Positions 1 through 9,050 of a DNA stretch of 64,000 nt are shown here, piece after piece. The number at the start of each line of letters is the position of its first letter. Position 1 is the first letter of the stretch. Source of the DNA: JALYGJ01 sp963781705. GTDB taxonomy: Bacteria; Chloroflexota; Limnocylindria; Limnocylindrales; CSP1-4. The notes under the pieces were generated by a model, which ran no database searches, had not been told where the DNA came from, and was given only the letters and a program-made list of their open reading frames with translations. The position numbers and the translations under genes are program-made. The stretch lies in NCBI GenBank assembly GCA_963781705.1, contig CAWAGP010000002.1, forward strand, positions 124,001 to 188,000, read 5' to 3'.

Positions 1-930
1 CGCCTGACACTGCGCATCGGGCCGTTCTCCGGCCAGCCGTCCGAGCTGCTGAAGGTCGTCCTGGTCGTCTTCCTGGCCGGCTATCTGGCCGAGAACCGGG
101 CGCTGCTGTCAACGTCGAGCATGCGCCTCGGCCCACTGCGCTTCCCGCCGCTGGCCTATCTGCTGCCGATGCTGGCGATGTGGGGCGTGGCCTTGGCCAT
201 CGTCATTGTCCAGAGCGACTTGGGCGCCGCGCTGCTCTATTTCATGGTTTTCCTGGCGCTCCTGTATGTCGCCACGCGGCGCATCTCGTACGTGGTGCTC
301 GGCCTGGGCCTGTTCATGGCCGGAAGCCTGGTGCTGTACCAGTTCGTGCCGCGCGTCCAGGAGCGCATCGACATCTGGATCGACCCGTTTGCGTACGCTC
401 AGACCAGTGGTTACCAGATCATTCGTGCGCTGTACGCGTACGGCCGCGGCGGCATCCTGGGCACCGGCCTGGGCGCCGGCCTGCCGCAAATCGGCGACGT
501 ACCGTCAATCCCGCTCATCCACACCGACTTCATCTTCGCCGGACTGGCCGAGGAACTGGGCATGCTCGGCGGACTGGCGGTGCTGGCGGTCTATGCCGTC
601 ATCGCCGAACGTGGTTTCCGAATTGCGGCGACGGCCGCTGACGATTTTCGTGCCCTGCTGGCAACCGGGCTGACGCTCGTCATCGTCGTCCAGGCGGCAA
701 TCATCGTCGGCGGCAACCTGCGCGTGGTGCCGCTCACCGGCATCACGCTGCCGTTCGTCAGCTATGGCGGCTCATCACTGCTCGTCAACGGCGCCGTCGT
801 CGGGCTGCTGCTCGCGTTGAGCGACCGGGGCGTCGATCCGCCGCCGCCGGATGCCCATCGACGACTGATCGATCGGCTCAGCGGCAGAGCGCGATCGGTG
901 GGCGGTCGTATCGAGGGCGCGCTCTCGTGA
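1..930 (+). CDS. FtsW/RodA/SpoVE family lipid II polymerase (5' end missing)
   Basis: This is the C-terminal part of a SEDS-family peptidoglycan glycosyltransferase; the frame is open from base 1, so the start lies outside the window. It begins with the family's QPSE-L-K stretch leading into a membrane helix and ends with the diagnostic GITLPFVSYGGSS segment near residues 250-265 of the visible part. Several hydrophobic helices alternate with short loops, as expected for a 10-TM enzyme of the inner membrane. Its stop overlaps the GTG of the next gene (GTGA), which encodes a transpeptidase, so the two form a typical SEDS-PBP pair. FtsW and RodA cannot be separated from this fragment. Confidence 0.93.
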   Translation, partial: RLTLRIGPFSGQPSELLKVVLVVFLAGYLAENRALLSTSSMRLGPLRFPPLAYLLPMLAMWGVALAIVIVQSDLGAALLYFMVFLALLYVATRRISYVVLGLGLFMAGSLVLYQFVPRVQERIDIWIDPFAYAQTSGYQIIRALYAYGRGGILGTGLGAGLPQIGDVPSIPLIHTDFIFAGLAEELGMLGGLAVLAVYAVIAERGFRIAATAADDFRALLATGLTLVIVVQAAIIVGGNLRVVPLTGITLPFVSYGGSSLLVNGAVVGLLLALSDRGVDPPPPDAHRRLIDRLSGRARSVGGRIEGALS

Positions 931-2435
931 GCGGCCAAAGTGATCCCATGCGCGGGGCGCCGCCACGCATCGCCGGCAGCCTCGTTCGCCTGGCGCTTGC
1001 GCTGGCCATCGCCTACGCGGCACTTGCCGCCGGGCTCACCTGGTGGCAGGTAGTGCAGGCACAGCAGCTCTCGTCCGACCCGCTCAACCCACTCACCCTG
1101 CAGGCGGCGCGGGAGGCGCCGCGCGGCAGCATCTACGCGGCCGGCGGCCAGCTCCTGGCAAGCAACGTCAAGGTTGGCGGGCAGGCTGTGCGCGTATACG
1201 CCTACCCGGAGGCAGCGCCGGTTGTGGGCTACGACAGCGACATCTTTGGCACTGCCGGTCTGGAGCACACCTACGACGCACAGCTGACCGGGCTGACCAC
1301 GCTGCGGCCGGGCGACGACCTGTTGCGCAAGTTCAGCCAGCAGCCTTACAACCCGTCCGACCTGTACCTGTCGCTCGACATCGACCTGCAGCAGGCGGCT
1401 GCCGAGTTACTGGGCAGCCAGCGTGGCGCGGTCGTCGCCATTGAGCCCAGCACCGGGCGCATCCTGGCGCTGGTCTCCAGCCCGACGTTCGATCCCAACA
1501 AGGTGGTCGACCCGCAAACGGGTCGGCGCTACATGGCGGCGCTGCAACAGAACGATGCCTCGCCGCTGCTCGACCGCGCCGCGCAGGGCCTGTACGTGCC
1601 TGGCTCGGTGTTTAAGATCGTGACGGCGGTGGCTGGCATCGGTTCGGGCACGATCAGCGCCGATACGACATTTCCTGATCAGCCGGGCGAGTACCGCACC
1701 GGGTACACGGTGGACGGCTACGTCATCCACGACTTTCCGCGGCGCGTGCAGCTCGATCACCCGCTGGACTTCTATGAGGCGACCGAGGTCTCCGACAACA
1801 TCTGGTATGCCCATGCAGGCCTGCAGATCGGTGCCAACAACCTGGTCGATTGGGCCGCCCGTCTGGGTTTCGGGGCGGCCATTCCGTTCGACCTGCCGAC
1901 CTCGCCCAGCCAGGTCAACTCGGGGCAGGGGCCGCTCGACGGCTTCCGCGACCAGGTGGACCTGGCCAACGCCGCGTACGGGCAGGCGCAGGTGCTGGCG
2001 ACGCCGTTGCAGATGGCGCTCGTGGCGGCCACCATCGCCAACGGTGGCGTGCTGATGCGCCCATCGCTCGTCGAGCAGCTGCGCACCGCAGACGGTAGCG
2101 TGACGGCGCTCGACCCACAGGTCTGGACGACCGTGCTGCCGGCCGGCCAGGCAGCGATCATCGGCCAGGCGATGCTGCAGGCGGTGGAGGGTCAATACGG
2201 CCGGGCCTTCGCCGGCGGCGCGCGGGTGCCGGGCATCCCGACCGCCGGCAAGAGCGGCACGGCGGAGCTGGGGCCGAATCAGGCACCGCACAGCTGGTTC
2301 ATTGGCTACGCGCCCGCCGACTCGCCGCGCATCGCCATTGCGGTGATCGTCGAAGGTGGCGGCGAGGGCGCGCAGAAGGCGGTGCCGATGGCGGGCGAGC
2401 TGATGAGCCGGTACCTTGGGTTGGGCAGCCAATGA
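927..2435 (+). CDS. Penicillin-binding protein, class B-like transpeptidase (FtsI/PBP2 type)
   Basis: This is the D,D-transpeptidase partner of the SEDS protein just upstream and cross-links peptidoglycan outside the membrane. An N-terminal membrane anchor spans about residues 17-40. The three penicillin-binding motifs are visible: SVFK with the nucleophilic serine near residue 227, SDN about 60 residues later, and KSG (in place of KTG) in the sequence TAGKSGTAEL near the C-terminus. At 502 aa it is on the short side because the N-terminal non-catalytic domain is small. The GTG start overlaps the upstream stop, so the pair is translationally coupled. Whether it serves division or elongation cannot be told from sequence. 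Confidence 0.93.
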   Translation: MSGQSDPMRGAPPRIAGSLVRLALALAIAYAALAAGLTWWQVVQAQQLSSDPLNPLTLQAAREAPRGSIYAAGGQLLASNVKVGGQAVRVYAYPEAAPVVGYDSDIFGTAGLEHTYDAQLTGLTTLRPGDDLLRKFSQQPYNPSDLYLSLDIDLQQAAAELLGSQRGAVVAIEPSTGRILALVSSPTFDPNKVVDPQTGRRYMAALQQNDASPLLDRAAQGLYVPGSVFKIVTAVAGIGSGTISADTTFPDQPGEYRTGYTVDGYVIHDFPRRVQLDHPLDFYEATEVSDNIWYAHAGLQIGANNLVDWAARLGFGAAIPFDLPTSPSQVNSGQGPLDGFRDQVDLANAAYGQAQVLATPLQMALVAATIANGGVLMRPSLVEQLRTADGSVTALDPQVWTTVLPAGQAAIIGQAMLQAVEGQYGRAFAGGARVPGIPTAGKSGTAELGPNQAPHSWFIGYAPADSPRIAIAVIVEGGGEGAQKAVPMAGELMSRYLGLGSQ

Positions 2436-2561
2436 CTCGACCGGCGCCGGCATGGAAACCGATTCGCGGACCACGACGTACTATCTCCCGAACCGTCCGG
2501 CACCCACGTCCGGGCGTCAGCATCGCCGCTCGGGATCGCGGCCCGAAGGAGCGCTGAGGCA

Positions 2562-3533
2562 GTGGCAAAGATCCAGGAATCGGCCGAGAAGGTCACCGCC
2601 AACGTCGAACGAGTGATCGTTGGCAAGCACAACGAGGTGCGGCTGGCGTTGGTCGCGCTGCTCTGCCAGGGCCATCTGCTCATCGAGGACGTGCCGGGCA
2701 CCGGCAAGACTTCGCTGGCCAAGGCGATCGCCCGCAGCCTGGGCTGTAGCTTCCGGCGGATCCAGTTCACGCCCGACCTTCTGCCGTCGGACGTCACCGG
2801 CCTGTCGATCTACAACCAGCGCACCCAGGAGTTCGAGTTCCGGCCCGGGCCGATCATGGCCCAGATCGTGCTGGCCGACGAGATCAATCGCGCCACGCCC
2901 AAGACCCAGTCCGCGCTGCTCGAGTGCATGGAGGAGCGCCAGTCGACGATCGACGGGGTTACCTATCGGATGCCCGAGCCTTTCCTGGTCATCGCCACCC
3001 AGAACCCGATCGAATACGAGGGCACCTTCGCACTGCCCGAAGCACAACTCGATCGCTTCATGCTGCGGCTGCGTCTCGGCTACCCCGAGCCGCTCGAGGA
3101 GATCGTCATCCTCGACGAGCAGAAGCGTGCCCATCCGCTGGACGAGATCGGCGAGGTAGTCGGGGTCGACGAGCTGCGCGCGATGCAGAGCGGTATCCGC
3201 GAGATCTATGTGGACTCAGTCGTGAGCGACTACATCGTCCGCCTGGTCAACGCCACGCGCAGCCACCCTGACGTTTATCTGGGCGCCTCGCCGCGCGGCT
3301 CGCTCGCGCTCTATCGCGCCGGCCAGGCGTTTGCCGCACTGGCCGGCCGCGACTACGTCATTCCCGACGACATCAAGGTGCTGGCTGTGCCGGCCCTCGC
3401 TCATCGCCTGATCATCAAGACGGCGGCCACGGTTCGTGACGTCGACGCTGGGCTCATCGTGCGAGAGCTGCTCGATAGTGTGCCGGTGGAGGGCCGCGCG
3501 CAATCGGAGCGGCGGGCGGTCAAGCCGGCCTGA
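2562..3533 (+). CDS. MoxR family AAA+ ATPase
   Basis: This 323-aa protein is a MoxR-type AAA+ chaperone ATPase. It has a Walker A motif GTGKTS at about residues 46-51, a Walker B segment LADEINR and a sensor region IATQNP. The GTG start is preceded by a purine-rich site (GAAGGA, 2545-2550). It is followed closely by a DUF58 protein and a transglutaminase, the classic MoxR-DUF58-transglutaminase neighbourhood in which the ATPase is thought to help assemble or activate a membrane protein complex. The substrate is unknown. The 126 bases before it show no clear gene. Confidence 0.95.
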   Translation: MAKIQESAEKVTANVERVIVGKHNEVRLALVALLCQGHLLIEDVPGTGKTSLAKAIARSLGCSFRRIQFTPDLLPSDVTGLSIYNQRTQEFEFRPGPIMAQIVLADEINRATPKTQSALLECMEERQSTIDGVTYRMPEPFLVIATQNPIEYEGTFALPEAQLDRFMLRLRLGYPEPLEEIVILDEQKRAHPLDEIGEVVGVDELRAMQSGIREIYVDSVVSDYIVRLVNATRSHPDVYLGASPRGSLALYRAGQAFAALAGRDYVIPDDIKVLAVPALAHRLIIKTAATVRDVDAGLIVRELLDSVPVEGRAQSERRAVKPA

Positions 3534-3546
3534 CGCCGAACCCGCC

Positions 3547-4818
3547 ATGTTGCGCCGCATTGAGTTCACGATCCTGGCGCTGATCGTGCTCATCGGCGCG
3601 CTCTCGACCGGTGCCGTGTTCCTGTGGTTCCTGGTCTATCTGGCCATCGTTGCCGTCGGCGGCGCATACGTCGTGACCCGTTTCGGGCTCGCCGACCTGG
3701 AGGCGGGCTACGTGCTCGACCGCCAGCACGCCCAGGCCGGTGACCTGTTGCGCGCCAGCTACACGGTGCGCAATACCAGCCGCCTGCCCAAGCTGTGGCT
3801 GGAGGTACACAACCCGACGACTCTGCCCACGCCGCTACCTGGCCGGGCAATGACCATTGGCCCGCGCGGCGAGCAATCATGGTCGGTCCGCGTGCCGCTA
3901 CAGCGCCGCGGTCACTATCGCGTCGAGCCGCTGTCGCTGCGCACTGGCGACCCGCTCGGTCTCTTCGAGTCGCAGGCCAGCGTGGGCGGCGCGGCCAACG
4001 TGATCGTCTATCCGCGCGTCGAGCAACTGCCGGCCTGGCGCCTGCCGCCGGCGTCGCTCGAAGGTGCCCACGCACACGCGCTCAAGACGCCGCACCGGAC
4101 CACCGACGCGACCGGTATCCGACCGTACACGCCGACCGACTCGTTCAACCGTATCCACTGGAAGAGCACCGCCCGCCAGGGTGAGCTGCAGGTGAAGGAA
4201 TTTGAGCTCGAGCAGACCGCCGACGTATGGCTCTTCCTCGATCTGGAGGCCGGTCCGCATGCCGGCCGCGGCGACGAGTCGACGCTCGAATACGGGGTCC
4301 GCGCAGCAGCTTCGATCGCGGCCCGCGCCCTGCTCGAGAACCGCAACGTGGCCATGACCGCGTCCGGCCGCCACGCGATCGTGGTGCCGCCCGACCGCGG
4401 GCCGCGGCAATACCAGAAGGTGATGGCCGTGCTCGCCGGGGTCCAGGCCGACGGTGACAAGCCGCTGGTCGACTTCCTGGTCGAGGGCATTACCAGGCTG
4501 CGCCGCGGCATGACGGCCGTAGTCATCACGCCGTCGCTCGAACGGCAGTGGGTACGGCCGTTGAGCGGTCTGCACGCGCGCGGCGTCGAGCCGCTGATCG
4601 TGGCGCTCGACCGGCATGCCTTCGCGGCCGGGTACCGCCACGAACACGGCCTGCCGGCTCCCGACGACGACGCGGTCGCGATCGACGAGCGGGCCGCGCG
4701 CGCACTGCGTCATGCGTTGGCCGAGTACGACCTCGACACCTCGACCATCGTCCCCGGCCGGCAGTTGGCGGAACAGCTCGTGTCTCGCTCACTAAGACCC
4801 CAGGCGGTGCGCAGGTGA
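3547..4818 (+). CDS. DUF58 domain-containing membrane protein
   Basis: This 423-aa protein starts with two hydrophobic helices (about residues 8-45) and continues as a soluble domain. The DUF58 hallmark, a stretch reading RPYTPTDSFNRIHWK, lies near residues 195-210 and is followed by a von Willebrand A-like region. The ATG at 3547 is chosen because it directly precedes the first helix; the frame is open further upstream, but that part overlaps the moxR gene. The gene follows moxR by 13 bases and its stop overlaps the next start (GTGA), so it sits in the middle of the operon. Function is not established; such proteins accompany MoxR ATPases. Confidence 0.92.
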   Translation: MLRRIEFTILALIVLIGALSTGAVFLWFLVYLAIVAVGGAYVVTRFGLADLEAGYVLDRQHAQAGDLLRASYTVRNTSRLPKLWLEVHNPTTLPTPLPGRAMTIGPRGEQSWSVRVPLQRRGHYRVEPLSLRTGDPLGLFESQASVGGAANVIVYPRVEQLPAWRLPPASLEGAHAHALKTPHRTTDATGIRPYTPTDSFNRIHWKSTARQGELQVKEFELEQTADVWLFLDLEAGPHAGRGDESTLEYGVRAAASIAARALLENRNVAMTASGRHAIVVPPDRGPRQYQKVMAVLAGVQADGDKPLVDFLVEGITRLRRGMTAVVITPSLERQWVRPLSGLHARGVEPLIVALDRHAFAAGYRHEHGLPAPDDDAVAIDERAARALRHALAEYDLDTSTIVPGRQLAEQLVSRSLRPQAVRR

Positions 4819-7226
4819 GCCTCTCGAATGCCGCGCGTGCCCAGGCTCGGCGGTTGCTCGGCGATCCGGCCGATCCCGAGGAAGGCTACGCGTTCATGCC
4901 CTACGGTCCGCGCGAGGGCTGGGCCAGCGTCATCGCCTTGACGCTGATGATGGTGGTGGTGGCGCTCGCCATCGATGACGCCCGCTGGGCGGGCGTCATC
5001 TCGCGCACGCCCAATTCGCAGACGGGCTTCCTGCCCTTCGTCGCCGGGTTCAGTGTGCTGCTCGGAACGCTGATGGCCAAGAGCCGCGTGAGCAAGCTTG
5101 CCGGCTACCTCATCGGTGTGCTCGTGGGCGCCGGGACCCTGCTCCTGTCGGTCAGCTCATCGATCTCGGGCGCGCCGTCGGTCCTGAGGCGCCTGCACGA
5201 TCTCAACCTGTCGGTGTCCAGTTTCGTCCACGACGTATTCATCATCGGTCAGCGATCGTCGGAGACCTCGGTCTTCTTGCTGGTGTTGGGCGCGGTGGTG
5301 TGGGCCGCTGGGATCTACTGCGCCTTCGCCGTCTTCCGCTATCAGCGGCCGGTGGCGGCGATCGTGGTCTCCGGCCTCATCCTCCTGATCAACATGTCGA
5401 TCACCATTCATGACCAGTACGCGCATCTGGTCGTGTTCGTCATTGGCGCGCTGCTGCTGCTGGTCAGGATGAACGTGCTGCAGCAGATCCGCGAGTGGCG
5501 CCAGCGCGACATGGGCGACCTCGGCGACATATCGGCGACGTTCATGCGCAACGGCGCGGTGTTCGTCGGCGTGGCCATCCTTGCCGCCACGTTGCTGGCC
5601 GCCAACGCCAGCTCGGCGCCGCTGTCACGTGTGTGGCACGGCGCGGATTCCCAGCTGCTCGCGCTGGGCTCGCAGGTGAACCGATTGCTCGGTGGCGTCA
5701 GTGGGCCGGCGCGTGGTCCGAACGTGCTGTTCACGCCGACACAGACCATCCGTGGCGTATGGCAGGCGTCCGATGCGCTCGTCTTCACCGGGCAGACGAG
5801 CGATTCCGTGGGCCATCGCTGGCGCGGCGCCACGTATGACTCCTTCGATGGCCACAGCTGGGAGCAGCTTGACGCCACGTCCTATACCCAGCCGGCCGGT
5901 GCCAACCTGACCGACGGAACCGCCGATCCACCGCCCAACATCGCCGGCACAGCGCAGATCACGGCCACCATCACGCCGGTCGACTACGGCGACGACATCT
6001 ATGTCGCGCCGGGCAGCCCGGTTGCCATCGACCAGCCGAGCCAAGTGGTTACCAGCGGCAGCCACGGCCCGTTGGTGGAAGGCCAGCTCAGCTATGGCGT
6101 GATCCCCGGCGAGCCCTACACCGTGACCTCCGTGATCGATGTAGCCACCGGCGCGACCGCGCTGACCGCCGGCGAGCTGGCTTCGGCGGGCACCAACTAT
6201 CCCAGTTGGATATCGCGCTACCTCGACATCCGGCCGGGGTCGATCGGCACCGGCACGACCTCCGTTGCCCAGACGATCGTCACCGGCCTGAGTCGCAACC
6301 AGCGCGATCCGTTCCACATCGCCGCGGCGATGCAGGATTACCTCTACCGCACCGGTGGTTTCACCTACAACACCGACGTCCGTGGACTGTGTGACAGCGA
6401 CTTGCTCGTGGATTGCTTCCTGCGCGTCAAGCAGGGCTACTGCGAGTACTTCGCGACGGCAATGGTGATGATGCTGCGCGCGGTTGGCGTACCGGCACGC
6501 TACGCCGTTGGCTACCTGCCCGGCCAGCGGCAGGGCGACGGCAGCTGGCGGGTCGGTCGCGACGCCGCCCACGCCTGGGTGCAGGTCTTCTTCCCGGGCT
6601 ACGGCTGGGTCGACTTCGACCCCACACCCGGCAATGCCCAAAATGGGCAGCGACCCGCGGAGTTTGCCGCCGGGGCGCCGCAGCCGGTTCCCACGCCGCT
6701 CGGCTCCGCGGGACCACGCGAGCAGGATTGCACTGATCCGCTGGACCCGACCTGCAACAAGGGCAACCTGCCCATCCCGCCGATCACGACGACTAGGGGC
6801 ACCCCGGGCGTTGCCGCTTGGGTGCCAATCTCGCTCGCCATCGGCGGCCTGCTGCTGCTCCTCGTCGTGGCGTTGCTGATCGTGTTCCGTCGGCTGCCGC
6901 GTGCCGAGCCGGAGCTGGCCTATCGCGGCGTGGCATCACTTGCCAAGCGCCTTGGGTACGGGCCGAAACCATCGCAGACGGCCTATGAGTTCACCGCTCA
7001 GTTGTCCGAGTTGGTGCCTGTCGCGCGCGGCGATCTGCAGCTCATCGCCCTGGCCAAGGTGGAGTCGACCTACGGCCGTCGAACGCCCAGCGCATCACTG
7101 CTGGGGAACCTCGCGCGCGCCTACCGGCGCGTGCGTATGGGCATGCTCCGCCTGATGTTCCGCCGGCCGCTGCGACGGCGAGCGCCGCACGACGAGCCGC
7201 CGACGCCGACCGGCAAAGTCACCTAG
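4815..7226 (+). CDS. Membrane-anchored transglutaminase-like protein (TgpA type)
   Basis: This 803-aa protein has about six N-terminal membrane helices, a large extracytoplasmic transglutaminase-like domain and a further helix near residues 670-695 followed by a DUF4129-like cytoplasmic tail. The papain-fold catalytic triad is visible: Cys near 543 in GYCEYFAT, His near 586 in DAAHAWV, and Asp near 600-602 in WVDFDPTP. It is the last gene of the MoxR-DUF58-transglutaminase operon and starts with a GTG that overlaps the upstream stop. The likely role is an envelope protein transamidase or peptidase; the substrate is unknown. Confidence 0.93.
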   Translation: MSLSNAARAQARRLLGDPADPEEGYAFMPYGPREGWASVIALTLMMVVVALAIDDARWAGVISRTPNSQTGFLPFVAGFSVLLGTLMAKSRVSKLAGYLIGVLVGAGTLLLSVSSSISGAPSVLRRLHDLNLSVSSFVHDVFIIGQRSSETSVFLLVLGAVVWAAGIYCAFAVFRYQRPVAAIVVSGLILLINMSITIHDQYAHLVVFVIGALLLLVRMNVLQQIREWRQRDMGDLGDISATFMRNGAVFVGVAILAATLLAANASSAPLSRVWHGADSQLLALGSQVNRLLGGVSGPARGPNVLFTPTQTIRGVWQASDALVFTGQTSDSVGHRWRGATYDSFDGHSWEQLDATSYTQPAGANLTDGTADPPPNIAGTAQITATITPVDYGDDIYVAPGSPVAIDQPSQVVTSGSHGPLVEGQLSYGVIPGEPYTVTSVIDVATGATALTAGELASAGTNYPSWISRYLDIRPGSIGTGTTSVAQTIVTGLSRNQRDPFHIAAAMQDYLYRTGGFTYNTDVRGLCDSDLLVDCFLRVKQGYCEYFATAMVMMLRAVGVPARYAVGYLPGQRQGDGSWRVGRDAAHAWVQVFFPGYGWVDFDPTPGNAQNGQRPAEFAAGAPQPVPTPLGSAGPREQDCTDPLDPTCNKGNLPIPPITTTRGTPGVAAWVPISLAIGGLLLLLVVALLIVFRRLPRAEPELAYRGVASLAKRLGYGPKPSQTAYEFTAQLSELVPVARGDLQLIALAKVESTYGRRTPSASLLGNLARAYRRVRMGMLRLMFRRPLRRRAPHDEPPTPTGKVT

Positions 7227-7247
7227 CGTGGCCTGGGCGCGGTCCGG

Positions 7248-8063
7248 CTAGAGGGCGCCACCCCGGTCGCCACGGGCCGCGGCGGGTGCCACGTCGCGCG
7301 CGGCCATTGACACCACGTGGTCGCCAAGGTTGTGGGCGCGCAGCGCCGCCACACCGGCGCTCAGGGTTACGACTGTGATGGCGCACAGGTCGAACGGGAA
7401 GGACCAGAAGCGCTCGACCGGCACCCCGATCAAGGTCATCAGGCAGAGGCGAAAAATGCCGTCGTGCGCCACTGCGATGGCCCACGGTTCCACGCCGAGC
7501 GGCTGGCCCGTCGTTCCGGGCGTCCGCGGGTAGCCGGACACCGGTTCGTAAGGCGGCCGCCCACCGGCCGGAGAGGCGTTCTCGAGCGCCGTAACGATCT
7601 CGCCCAACGCATCGCCCACCCGCGCCACTGCCTCTGCGAGTGACTCACCACCAGGGGCGTGGCTGGTTGCGGGCTGGGTGCGCCAGGCGTCCAGTTCTGC
7701 CGGCCAGCGCGCCATCACCTCGGCCTTCAGCAGGCCCTCCCACTCGCCCTGGGCGATCTCGGTCAGAGCGGGCGTCGCGTGCCGCGGAACCGGCGCAGCC
7801 TGGCTCCGGGCGATCCTATCGGCGGTCTGCGCCGCCCTCTTCAGCGGTGAGTGCCAGACACCGATCGGGGAACCGGCCGGGATGGGCAGCGGCGCGTCTC
7901 TCTCGCGATTGGCCAGCCGCTCGGCGACGAGCGCCGCCTGGCGCCGGCCGAGTTCCGACAGCGGCGGGTCGCCACGGCCCTGAAAGCGACCCTCGGCGAC
8001 CCACGTCGACTCGCCATGGCGAACGAGGACGAGCGTGGCGACCAGACCGTGCGGCAGGGCCAC
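7248..8063 (-). CDS. Histidine phosphatase family protein, candidate phosphoserine phosphatase
   Basis: This 271-aa protein belongs to the phosphoglycerate mutase-like histidine phosphatases. The catalytic RHGES motif is at about residues 15-19 and the second catalytic histidine lies in VAHDG near residue 197. It is the last gene of a minus-strand cluster, 27 bases after serA, which in turn overlaps a class V aminotransferase. Some bacteria, including Hydrogenobacter, use a metal-independent phosphoserine phosphatase of this fold, so the position suggests the final step of serine synthesis. That assignment is inferred from context; alpha-ribazole phosphatase or a general sugar-phosphate phosphatase are alternatives. 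The start is a GTG without a clear ribosome site. Confidence 0.85.
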   Translation of the reverse strand: MALPHGLVATLVLVRHGESTWVAEGRFQGRGDPPLSELGRRQAALVAERLANRERDAPLPIPAGSPIGVWHSPLKRAAQTADRIARSQAAPVPRHATPALTEIAQGEWEGLLKAEVMARWPAELDAWRTQPATSHAPGGESLAEAVARVGDALGEIVTALENASPAGGRPPYEPVSGYPRTPGTTGQPLGVEPWAIAVAHDGIFRLCLMTLIGVPVERFWSFPFDLCAITVVTLSAGVAALRAHNLGDHVVSMAARDVAPAAARGDRGGAL

Positions 8064-8090
8064 GGCTGTCGCGCGCTGCTCTTCCAGCGG

Positions 8091-9050
8091 CTAGCGCCTC
8101 GCTCCGGTGGCCACCGGAGTGTTTACTGCGAAGCGCGGCGCGCGGCCGGCCAGGGCGTCGAGTACCTGCTCGGCGACCTCGACACCTGCCTTCGCCTGCG
8201 CCTCGCGCGTCGATGCGCCGAGATGCGGCGTGGCGACCAGGTTCGGCGCACCGACCAGCGGCGAGTCGTTCGGCGGTTCGTGCTCGAATACGTCGACGGC
8301 GGCGCCGCCCAGCCGGCCGTCGCGCAGCGCCGCCGCTAGGGCGGCCTCGTCAACCAGGCCGCCGCGAGCAACATTGACGAGCAGCGCGTCCGGTTTCATG
8401 CGCCCCAGCTCACGGCTGCCGATCATGCCGCGCGTCGTGTCGTTGAGGGGGACGTGGAGCGTGATCACGTCCGCCTGCTCGAGCAGCTCGCCGAGATCGA
8501 CCAGCTCGATGCCGTAGCTCGCGGCAGCCGGCGCGCCGACGAACGGATCGCTGCCCAGCAGGCGCATCTCCATTGCCTGCGCGCGGGCGGCCACGGCCAG
8601 GCCGATCTTGCCCATGCCGACGATGCCCAGCGTGAGGCCGCGCAATTCGCGGCCGACGAACTGTGCCCGCCGCCACTCGCCGCGGCGGAGAGAGGCTTCA
8701 GCGGCCGGGATGTGGCGTGCCACCGCGTACATCAGCCCGACGGTCAGCTCCGCCGCGGCGATCGTGTTCGCCGTGGGCGCGTTGACCACGACGATTCCGG
8801 CACTTGTCGCCGCCGCCACGTCGATGTTGTCGACACCGACCCCGGCCCGGCCGATCACCTTCAGGCGCCGGCCGGCCTCGATCGCCTGCCTGTCCACCTG
8901 CACCTGACTGCGCACGACCAGGGCGTCATAGTCGGGCAGCAGTTCGAGGAACTGCTCGCGCGTCAGGTCCGTGCGTACGTCGACCTGGTGATCGCCCGCG
9001 AGCAGGGTGACGCCGGCCTCGGCGAGCGGCTCGGCGACGAGGACGTTCAC
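8091..9050 (-). CDS. serA: D-3-phosphoglycerate dehydrogenase, short form without ACT domain
   Basis: This 319-aa D-isomer-specific 2-hydroxyacid dehydrogenase carries the NAD-binding GMGKIG motif near residues 147-152, the catalytic Arg in NVARGGLVDE, and the catalytic His in ATPHLGAST. These patterns match 3-phosphoglycerate dehydrogenases best. It ends without the C-terminal ACT regulatory domain of long SerA proteins, so serine feedback of the usual kind is not expected. The frame is open further upstream, but the GTG at 9050 is chosen because the fold begins there and it overlaps the aminotransferase stop by four bases (GTGA). The cluster suggests 3-phosphohydroxypyruvate is its product. 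Confidence 0.88.
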   Translation of the reverse strand: MNVLVAEPLAEAGVTLLAGDHQVDVRTDLTREQFLELLPDYDALVVRSQVQVDRQAIEAGRRLKVIGRAGVGVDNIDVAAATSAGIVVVNAPTANTIAAAELTVGLMYAVARHIPAAEASLRRGEWRRAQFVGRELRGLTLGIVGMGKIGLAVAARAQAMEMRLLGSDPFVGAPAAASYGIELVDLGELLEQADVITLHVPLNDTTRGMIGSRELGRMKPDALLVNVARGGLVDEAALAAALRDGRLGGAAVDVFEHEPPNDSPLVGAPNLVATPHLGASTREAQAKAGVEVAEQVLDALAGRAPRFAVNTPVATGARR